In this document: piece by piece, positions 58,083-64,000 of the stretch
How positions within the stretch are numbered: the stretch's first letter is position 1
Layout of the letters: every line of letters begins with the position of its first letter
Assembly: GCF_015712065.1 (NCBI RefSeq)
Contig: NZ_JACFYZ010000005.1
Coordinates: 248,001-312,000 of the forward strand
Source of the DNA: Ectopseudomonas chengduensis
Lineage (GTDB): Bacteria; Pseudomonadota; Gammaproteobacteria; Pseudomonadales; Pseudomonadaceae
Length of the DNA: 64,000 nucleotides
Direction: 5' to 3'
Translations under genes and position numbers: made by a program
The notes under the pieces: model-generated
Told to the model about the DNA's origin: nothing
Database searches by the model: none
The model's input: only the letters and a program-made list of their open reading frames with translations

Positions 58083-59741
58083 TTACTGGAACAGCACGAC
58101 GGTCTTCTGCAGGGTGATCCACACACCCCAGGCCAGCGGAATACCCACCACCAGCCAGGCGGCAACTGCCACCGGCTTGCTCGACGGATCAGCCGACCAC
58201 TCCAGCTCGCTCGCTGCCGGCGCCGACTTCTCGCCATGGGCGCGCTCGGCGGCCAGCTCGGCCTCGGTCATGAAGTACTTAGGCGCCACCGGACGCACCA
58301 GGGCGTTGCAGATGAAGCCCAGCACCAGCAGACCGGCAAGGATGTACAGGGTGATGTCGTAGGCCGCAGCCTTCTCCACACCGATGCTCAGCTGGTACTC
58401 GCGCAGGTAGTTGACCAGCACCGGGCCGAGCACACCAGCCACCGCCCAGGCAGTCAGCAGGCGACCATGGATCGCGCCGACCATCTGCGTACCGAACAGG
58501 TCGGCCAGGTAGGCCGGCACAGTGGCGAAGCCGCCGCCGTACATCGACAGGATGATGCAGAACGCCAGCACGAACAGCGCCAGGCTACCCAGTTGACCGA
58601 GCATCGGCACCGAAGCGTAGAGCGCGAAGCCCAGACCGAAGAACACGAAGTAGGTGCCCTTGCGCCCGATGAAGTCCGAGCAGGAAGCCCAGAAGAAGCG
58701 GCCGCCGATGTTGAACAGGCTGAGCAGACCGGTGAAGCCCGCAGCGATGGCGGCGATCTCGACCAGCTGCGCAGAGCTGAGCTCGTTGAAAGCCAGGTCG
58801 ACACCGATCAGCTTGCCGGCGAAGACTTCCTGCAGCAGCGGCGAAGCCATGCCGATGATGCCGATACCCGCCGACACGTTCAGGCACAGCACGGCCCAGA
58901 CCAGCCAGAACTGCGGGGTCTTCCACGCGGTGTTCACGTGTACGTGACCCTTGGTGATCATCGCGTTGTTGGCCTTGGCTGCCGGCGCGGTCCAGCCTGC
59001 CGGTTTCCAGCCGGTCGGCGGTACGCGGTAGGACAGCGCACCACCCATCATGAAGATGAAGTAGATCACCGCCATGACCACGAAGCTCTGCCATACGCCC
59101 ACGCCTTCAGCCGACGCGAAGTGATTCATCAGAATCGCCGCCAGCGGCGCACCGACCATCGCACCACCGCCGAAGCCCATGATCGCCATGCCGGTGGCCA
59201 TGCCGCGCTTGTCCGGGAACCACTTGATCAGGGTCGAAACCGGCGAGATGTAACCCAGGCCGAGACCGATACCACCGATTACCCCCGAGCCCAGCCATAG
59301 CAGCCAGATCTGGTGGGTATAGATACCCAGCGCGGAAATCAGCAGACCGCCGCACCAGCACAGCGCGGAGACCACGCCCGCCTTGCGCGGGCCAGCATGT
59401 TCCAGCCAGCCACCCCAAATGGCAGCCGAGCAGCCGAGGAAAACGAAGAACAGGGTGTAGATCCAGCCGAGCATGGAGATCTGCCAGTCGCAGTTGCTGG
59501 CGAAAATCTGCTCGAAGAAGCCCATTTCCGGGGCACAGGCCGTGGCAGCGGTGATACCGACCGCCTTCGACAGCGGCAACCAGAATACCGAGAAGCCGTA
59601 GGCCATGCCGATACACAGGTGAATGGCGAGAGCGGCTGGCGGAACCAACCAACGGTTGAAACCGGGGCGCGCGATGATGCGCTCCTTGGACAGAAATGCA
59701 GGCTTCGCCACATCTCCGTCCAATACAAAGGCGTCAGTCAT
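58083..59741 (-). CDS. OFA-family MFS transporter (oxalate/formate antiporter-like)
   Basis: A 552-residue major-facilitator protein with about 12-13 hydrophobic segments. The first helix (LAIHLCIGMAYGFSVFWLPL) and the cytoplasmic loop after helix 2 (GGWLEHAGPRKAGVVSALCW) are typical of the OFA group, as is GGIGLGLGYISPVSTLIKWF near 160 and PDKRGMATGMAIMGFGGGAM after it. A long extra loop holds AMITKGHVHVNTAWKTPQFW. The C-terminal hydrophobic segment after a charged stretch (about 525-545) is an extra helix. Relatives exchange small carboxylates such as oxalate, formate or pyruvate; substrate unknown. It is divergent from asmA and not part of the his operon. Confidence 0.88.
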   Translation of the reverse strand: MTDAFVLDGDVAKPAFLSKERIIARPGFNRWLVPPAALAIHLCIGMAYGFSVFWLPLSKAVGITAATACAPEMGFFEQIFASNCDWQISMLGWIYTLFFVFLGCSAAIWGGWLEHAGPRKAGVVSALCWCGGLLISALGIYTHQIWLLWLGSGVIGGIGLGLGYISPVSTLIKWFPDKRGMATGMAIMGFGGGAMVGAPLAAILMNHFASAEGVGVWQSFVVMAVIYFIFMMGGALSYRVPPTGWKPAGWTAPAAKANNAMITKGHVHVNTAWKTPQFWLVWAVLCLNVSAGIGIIGMASPLLQEVFAGKLIGVDLAFNELSSAQLVEIAAIAAGFTGLLSLFNIGGRFFWASCSDFIGRKGTYFVFFGLGFALYASVPMLGQLGSLALFVLAFCIILSMYGGGFATVPAYLADLFGTQMVGAIHGRLLTAWAVAGVLGPVLVNYLREYQLSIGVEKAAAYDITLYILAGLLVLGFICNALVRPVAPKYFMTEAELAAERAHGEKSAPAASELEWSADPSSKPVAVAAWLVVGIPLAWGVWITLQKTVVLFQ

Positions 59742-60118
59742 AGAGTAGGTCTCTTCTTATGGTTACGAGCAAGCAAGGGCAATCGCATAGACTCGCCGAG
59801 GTAAAAGCTTGCGGAGAGTAGCACCGGGGCGCGACAAATCGCCGCGCAAGAAGTCAATTTTTATCAATTTATGCAGATTTTTTGCTTTTTACGCAAAAAC
59901 TCAAAAGACCTCATCTATTGCGTGATAGATGGCGTCGATACAACTGCCAATCCGCGGCACGGCGCAGCTGCGGGGAACCGCTCGAACCTATTCCGATCCA
60001 AGCTCGAGCCGATCCATGTTCAGCGCCTCAAGCAGGCGCCTGGACATGGCGGCATGACGCTATAATCGGCAGTCTTCTGCACACCGCCATTCCAGCTCTC
60101 GAAACCAAGGACCCGTTC
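59742..60118. other. Intergenic region between the OFA transporter and asmA
   Basis: This 377-base divergent gap is AT-rich at about 59850-59900 and must hold promoters in both directions. A TATAAT at about 60061-60066 could be the asmA -10 element, but the best -35 match (TGGACA) is only 14 bases upstream, which is too close. I see no further gene, repeat or clear operator. Confidence 0.5.
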
Positions 60119-62344
60119 ATGAAAGCGTTAGGCAAGATTCTGGGCCTTTTCTTTCTCGGCTTGCTGCTGATCGTAGTGGCGCTGCTGTTCGCCTTGACTC
60201 ATCTGTTCGACCCCAACGACTACAAGGACGAGATCCGCCAGATCGCCCGCGACAAGGCCAACCTCGAGCTGCAGCTCAGGGGCGACATCGGCTGGAGCCT
60301 GTTCCCCTGGCTGGGCCTGGAGCTGACCGACGCCACCCTGGCCAGCGCCGACACCCCGGACAAACCGTTCGCCGACCTGCGCATGATCGGCCTTTCCGTC
60401 CGCGTGATGCCGTTGCTGCGCAAGGAAGTGCAGATGAGCGACATCCGCGTCGATGGCCTCAACCTCAACCTGCAGCGTGACGACAAAGGCCATGGCAACT
60501 GGGAAGGCGTTGGCCGCCCGGCCCAGGCCAGTGCGCCACAGCAAACGCCCAGCGAGCCGGCGCCGAGCGAAGAAACGCCGCCAAGCCAGCCGAGTGACAA
60601 ACCAGCCGGCCAGCCGGTCAAGCTGGATATCGACAGCCTGACCCTGAGCAACTCGCGCATCGACTACAGCGACGCGCAGAAAGGCCAGCAATTCACCGTC
60701 GAGAATATCGAGCTGAAAACCGGCGCCATCCGCGAAGGCGCCAGTATCCCGGTCAAGCTCAGTGCCTTCTTCGGCACCAACCAGCCAGTGCTGCGCGCAC
60801 GCAGCGAGGTTGAAGGCCAGCTGCGTTTCGACCGCGCGCTCAAACGCTACCAGTTCGAAGACCTCAAACTGGCTGGCGAAGCCTCGGGCGAGCCGCTCAA
60901 GGGCAAGACCCTGAATTTCTCCGCCCAGGGCCAACTGCTGGTCGACCTGGCCGCCAACGTTGCCGAGTGGAATGGCCTCAAGCTCTCCGCCAACCAGCTG
61001 CGCGCCCTAGGCGAAATCAAGGCGCGCGAGCTGGACAAGGACGCCAAGATTTCCGGCGGCCTGTCCATCGCCTCGCTCAACCTGCGTGAGTTCCTCGAAG
61101 GTGTCGGCGTCGAACTGCCAGCCATGCAGGCCAGCGATAGCCTCAACCAGTTCGAACTTGTCAGCCGCCTCAATGGGTCGAGCAAGGGCATGATGCTCGA
61201 AGAACTCAACCTCAAGCTCGACGGCAGCACCTTCAGCGGCAACCTCGGCGTCACCGACTTCGCCAAACAGGCCCTGCGCGCTGACCTCAAGGGTGACAAG
61301 CTCGATCTGAACCGCTACCTGCCGCCCAAAACCCAAGACAGCGCCGCAGCCGCACGCAAGGCGGAGATCAAGGACAGCATCGCCGGCGCCGGCAAGGACG
61401 GCTCCACCCCACTGCCCAACAAACCCACCCAGCAGGCCTGGAGCGACGAGAAAGTGCTGCCAGTGGACCAGCTGCGCAAGCTCGACCTGCAACTGGCGCT
61501 CAGCCTCGCCCAGCTCACCTACGATAAGCATCAGCTCAGCGACGTCAATCTCAAGGCCAATGGCCGTGGCGGCCTGATCACCGTGGAAGAGGCGCGCGGC
61601 AAACTGCAGGGCGGAAGCTTCGTCAGCAGCGGTCGCATCGACGTGCGCCAGGCCGAGCCGATGCTGAGCCTGGAACAACGCATCAGCCGCATGCCGCTGG
61701 AACCGCTGCTGAAGAAGGACGATCAGCCGTCGCCGATCAAGGGCCTGCTCGACCTGGATGCCAAATTCAACACCCGCGGCAACAGCCAGAAGGCCTGGAT
61801 CGAAGCGCTCAACGGCAATGCCAGCTTCGTCCTCAACGACGGCGTGCTGGTCGACGCAAACCTCGAACAGCAGCTGTGCCGCGGCATCGCCACCCTCAAC
61901 CGCAAGACGCTGAGCAACCCGCCAACCGGCAAGGACACCCCCTTCCGCGAACTCAAGGGCAGCCTCAGCGTACGCGACGGCGTCGCCCACAACCCAGACC
62001 TCAAGGCTCAGGTGCCGGGCCTGGCAGTCAGCGGCAACGGCGACCTCGACCTGCGCGTGCTCGGCCTCGACTACAAGGTGGGCATCGCCCTGGAAGGTGA
62101 CCAGCGCGAAATGCCGGACCCGGCCTGCCAGGTCAACGAGCGCTACGTCGGCATCGAATGGCCGCTGCGCTGCCGTGGCCCGCTGGAACTCGGCGCCAAG
62201 GCCTGCCGCCTGGATCAGGACGGCCTCGGCAAGATCGCCGCACGCCTGGCCGGCAACAAGCTGACCGAGAAGCTGGAAGAGAAGCTCGGCGACAAGGTCA
62301 GCCCGGATCTGAAAGACGCACTCAAGGGCCTGTTCAACCGATGA
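60119..62344 (+). CDS. asmA: AsmA-family envelope protein
   Basis: A 741-residue protein of the AsmA family, which resembles chorein/VPS13-type bridges and is implicated in lipid transport to the outer membrane. One N-terminal membrane anchor ([20 protein letters not shown], about residues 6-25) is followed by the conserved [20 protein letters not shown] and [21 protein letters not shown] proline/glutamate-rich linker lies near 140-165. The C-terminal AsmA region (about 430-700) has [20 protein letters not shown]. The start at 60119 gives the anchor at the N-terminus; earlier in-frame codons are out. Its stop overlaps the mutY start (ATGA). Confidence 0.92.
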   Translation: MKALGKILGLFFLGLLLIVVALLFALTHLFDPNDYKDEIRQIARDKANLELQLRGDIGWSLFPWLGLELTDATLASADTPDKPFADLRMIGLSVRVMPLLRKEVQMSDIRVDGLNLNLQRDDKGHGNWEGVGRPAQASAPQQTPSEPAPSEETPPSQPSDKPAGQPVKLDIDSLTLSNSRIDYSDAQKGQQFTVENIELKTGAIREGASIPVKLSAFFGTNQPVLRARSEVEGQLRFDRALKRYQFEDLKLAGEASGEPLKGKTLNFSAQGQLLVDLAANVAEWNGLKLSANQLRALGEIKARELDKDAKISGGLSIASLNLREFLEGVGVELPAMQASDSLNQFELVSRLNGSSKGMMLEELNLKLDGSTFSGNLGVTDFAKQALRADLKGDKLDLNRYLPPKTQDSAAAARKAEIKDSIAGAGKDGSTPLPNKPTQQAWSDEKVLPVDQLRKLDLQLALSLAQLTYDKHQLSDVNLKANGRGGLITVEEARGKLQGGSFVSSGRIDVRQAEPMLSLEQRISRMPLEPLLKKDDQPSPIKGLLDLDAKFNTRGNSQKAWIEALNGNASFVLNDGVLVDANLEQQLCRGIATLNRKTLSNPPTGKDTPFRELKGSLSVRDGVAHNPDLKAQVPGLAVSGNGDLDLRVLGLDYKVGIALEGDQREMPDPACQVNERYVGIEWPLRCRGPLELGAKACRLDQDGLGKIAARLAGNKLTEKLEEKLGDKVSPDLKDALKGLFNR

Positions 62345-63408
62345 GCCCCGAGCAGTTCAACGGCGCCGTGCTGGCCTGGTACGACCAGCACGGGCGCAAG
62401 GATCTGCCCTGGCAGCAGAACATCACCCCGTATCGCGTCTGGGTGTCGGAAATCATGCTGCAGCAAACCCAGGTCAGCACCGTGCTCGGCTACTTCGATC
62501 GCTTCATGGCCGCGCTGCCGACCGTGAAGGACCTGGCCGAAGCGCCGGAAGACGAAGTGCTGCACCTGTGGACCGGCCTGGGTTACTACACTCGCGCGCG
62601 CAACCTGCAGAAGACCGCGCAGATCGTCATGCGCGAGCACGGTGGTGAGTTCCCGCGCAGCGTAGAGGCGCTCAGCGAACTGCCCGGCATTGGTCGCTCC
62701 ACCGCTGGCGCCATCGCCAGCCTGAGCATGGACGTGCGTGCGCCGATCCTCGACGGCAACGTCAAGCGTGTGCTGGCGCGCTATGTGGCACAGGAGGGCT
62801 ATCCCGGCGAGCCGAAAGTAGCCAAACAGCTGTGGGATGTCGCCGAGCGCTTCACCCCGCACGAACGGGTCAACCACTACACCCAGGCGATGATGGACCT
62901 CGGCGCCACCCTCTGCACGCGCAGCAAACCCACCTGCCTGCTGTGCCCGGTGCGCAGCGGCTGCCAGGCGCACCTGCTTGGCCTGGAAATCCGCTACCCG
63001 GTCTCCAAGCCGCGCAAGGCACTGCCGCAGAAACGCACGCTGATGCCGCTGCTGGTCAATCACGCCGGTGACATCCTGCTCTATCGCCGCCCCTCAACCG
63101 GGCTATGGGGCGGACTGTGGAGCCTGCCGGAGCTGGACGACCTCTCCCAGCTCGATGAACTCGGCAGACAACAACAGCTCCAACTCGGCGAGCGCCGCGA
63201 GCTGGAAGGCCTGACCCACACCTTCAGCCATTTCCAGTTGGCCATCGAACCCTGGCTGATCGAGGTAACCGAACAGCCGGGTCGCGTGGCCGAGGCCGAC
63301 TGGCTCTGGTATAACCTCGCCACCCCGCCGCGCCTGGGCCTCGCCGCCCCGGTGAAGAAGCTGCTCAAGCGCGCGGCGCAAGTCATTACCGCTGGAGAAC
63401 CGACATGA
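62341..63408 (+). CDS. mutY: Adenine DNA glycosylase
   Basis: A 355-residue MutY that removes adenine mispaired with 8-oxoguanine. The helix-hairpin-helix is [14 protein letters not shown] near residue 118-131, and the catalytic aspartate is in [14 protein letters not shown] near 138. The [4Fe-4S] ligands are spaced C-x6-C-x2-C-x5-C in [17 protein letters not shown]. The C-terminal Nudix-like 8-oxoG domain (about 225-350) includes [15 protein letters not shown] and [10 protein letters not shown]. It overlaps asmA upstream and yggX downstream, each by ATGA, so the three are translationally coupled. Confidence 0.98.
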   Translation: MSPEQFNGAVLAWYDQHGRKDLPWQQNITPYRVWVSEIMLQQTQVSTVLGYFDRFMAALPTVKDLAEAPEDEVLHLWTGLGYYTRARNLQKTAQIVMREHGGEFPRSVEALSELPGIGRSTAGAIASLSMDVRAPILDGNVKRVLARYVAQEGYPGEPKVAKQLWDVAERFTPHERVNHYTQAMMDLGATLCTRSKPTCLLCPVRSGCQAHLLGLEIRYPVSKPRKALPQKRTLMPLLVNHAGDILLYRRPSTGLWGGLWSLPELDDLSQLDELGRQQQLQLGERRELEGLTHTFSHFQLAIEPWLIEVTEQPGRVAEADWLWYNLATPPRLGLAAPVKKLLKRAAQVITAGEPT

Positions 63409-63677
63409 CCCGCACCGTGCTGTGCCGCAAATACAAACAGGAACTGCCCGGCCTGGATCGCGCGCCCTACCCCGGCCCCAAGGGTGAAGACATCTTCACC
63501 AACGTTTCCAAGCAAGCCTGGGACGAGTGGCAAAAGCACCAGACCATGCTGATCAACGAGCGTCGCCTGAACATGATGAACGCCGAGGATCGCAAGTTCC
63601 TGCAAGCCGAGATGGACAAGTTCCTCTCCGGCGAGGAATACGCCCAGGCCGAAGGCTACGTACCGCCGAGCGAATAA
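63405..63677 (+). CDS. yggX: Fe(2+)-trafficking/oxidative damage protection protein YggX
   Basis: A 90-residue YggX that protects iron-sulfur enzymes from oxidants and may carry iron. Family sequence is [20 protein letters not shown] at residues 5-24, with the conserved cysteine, then [20 protein letters not shown] and the C-terminal EGYVPPSE. The ATG overlaps the mutY TGA (ATGA), consistent with one operon. The pairing of an 8-oxoG repair gene and an oxidative-damage protein makes functional sense. Confidence 0.97.
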   Translation: MTRTVLCRKYKQELPGLDRAPYPGPKGEDIFTNVSKQAWDEWQKHQTMLINERRLNMMNAEDRKFLQAEMDKFLSGEEYAQAEGYVPPSE

Positions 63678-63687
63678 GACTGCTTGC

Positions 63688-63775
63688 GGGAGGGGCTTTA
63701 GCCGCGACGCTGGCTGGTAACCCTGCATACCAGCCACCAAGACGCTCGATAGCGGTGCGTACGGCGCACCCTACC
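63688..63775. repeat. Diverged REP units after yggX
   Basis: A GGGAGGGGCTTTAGCCGCGA unit, a GGCTGGTA/TACCAGCC hairpin and a GGTGCGTACGGCGCACCCTAC-like unit lie between yggX and the tRNA promoter. They are diverged and their borders are approximate. Confidence 0.5.
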
Positions 63776-63825
63776 CCTCCCGAGCCTAAGCGCCCGAAAT
63801 AATTAAATATTTTTCAAACCTGCGC

Positions 63826-63854
63826 TTGACACTGATCCTTCAAATCCGTCTAAT
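63826..63854 (+). promoter_or_regulatory. Strong sigma-70 promoter of tRNA-Phe
   Basis: TTGACA, an exact 17-base spacer and TCTAAT. An A/T-rich stretch at about 63798-63818 could be an UP element, and the GC-rich AGCGCCCCG after the -10 is the discriminator type of stringently controlled stable-RNA genes. Confidence 0.8.
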
Positions 63855-63866
63855 AGCGCCCCGTTG

Positions 63867-63942
63867 GCCCAGGTAGCTCAGTTGGTAGAGCAGGGGATTG
63901 AAAATCCCCGTGTCGGCGGTTCGATTCCGTCCCTGGGCACCA
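63867..63942 (+). tRNA. tRNA-Phe (GAA)
   Basis: A 76-base tRNA. The acceptor arms GCCCAGG and CCTGGGC pair perfectly, the D arm is GCTC/GAGC, the anticodon stem GGGGA/TCCCC holds the loop TTGAAAA with anticodon GAA, and the T arm is GGCGG-TTCGATT-CCGTC. CCA is encoded. A strong promoter precedes and a terminator follows it. Confidence 0.98.
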
Positions 63943-63947
63943 CATTC

Positions 63948-63979
63948 GAAAAAGGCTCACAGCAATGTGAGCCTTTTTT
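63948..63979 (+). terminator. Rho-independent terminator of tRNA-Phe
   Basis: AAAAAGGCTCACA, a short loop and TGTGAGCCTTTTTT, about six bases after the CCA end. Confidence 0.88.
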
Positions 63980-64000
63980 CTATCTGAAGAAAATGGCAGC

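Noticed and set aside
63867-63942. tRNA-Phe as an integration site with a genomic island
   Set aside because: No integrase gene and no duplicated tRNA 3' end are visible in the sequence shown; only 58 bases follow it.

Overview
The window is GC-rich, densely packed DNA from a gammaproteobacterium, almost certainly a Pseudomonas (or Ectopseudomonas) chromosome. Evidence: protein families and lengths typical of the genus (PtsP, GlpQ, the DUF2868/DUF3482 pair, the hisB-hisH-DUF2164-hisA-hisF order, asmA-mutY-yggX), many REP repeats that begin with GTAG together with a RAYT transposase, and an NrsZ-like small-RNA locus beside trmL-secB-grxC-rhodanese-gpmI. From memory, gene order follows two separate P. 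aeruginosa neighbourhoods: ilvD through serA and the 2OG oxygenase, and nrsZ through mutY-yggX-tRNA-Phe. No species call is made.

Layout. 1-1600: the 3' end of a cheB and an AraC/GyrI regulator. 1700-7400: a two-partner secretion pair, a TpsB transporter and a 1296-residue GLUG/MBG-repeat TpsA exoprotein. 7600-16400: ilvD, a phosphoesterase, gloA, a YitT membrane protein, folA, a periplasmic GlpQ, and the DUF2868/DUF3482 membrane protein and GTPase pair. 16400-17150: a RAYT gene bracketed by REP repeats. 17170-27280: thyA-lgt-TSUP operon, an NRDE protein, ptsP-rppH, a HAD phosphatase, ilvA, rpiA. 27460-30570: a metal-efflux module (DUF3703 remnant with a nonsense codon, CadA/ZntA P-type ATPase, divergent CadR). 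30600-37600: YegP, two SdiA-regulated-domain paralogues around a YgiW-type OB-fold protein, an FAH-family protein, and divergent D-2-hydroxyglutarate dehydrogenase/serA. 37650-44770: a 2OG oxygenase, DUF2059, an alpha/beta hydrolase, a thioredoxin-like protein, and a divergent AraC regulator/Ntn-type amide acylase pair sharing a perfect 10-bp inverted repeat. 44900-51900: a sigma-54-type promoter with two perfect 48-bp modules (NrsZ-like sRNA), trmL, secB-grxC-rhodanese, gpmI, an EnvC-like factor, ctpA. 52000-57940: three tandem solute-binding-protein paralogues, then hisBH-DUF2164-hisAF. 58080-63980: an OFA-type MFS transporter, asmA-mutY-yggX and tRNA-Phe.

Most of the window is conserved housekeeping metabolism: branched-chain amino acids, serine, histidine, thymidylate/folate, lipoprotein maturation, nitrogen PTS and envelope upkeep. 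The accessory interest lies in the TPS pair, the metal-efflux module, the acylase/regulator pair, the NrsZ-like locus and the repeats. At least six REP sequence types occur. In three genes the stop codon is the TAG of a REP 5' GTAG, in one gene the stop lies inside a REP palindrome, and hisA ends inside the terminus of a MITE-like element. The two MITE-like copies show paired base changes in an internal stem. No CRISPR array, prophage, complete insertion sequence or defence island was seen. I found no clearly novel multi-gene system; the best leads are the REP/stop-codon pattern, the structured MITE-like repeat, the acylase/AraC operator and the placement of the NrsZ-like locus.
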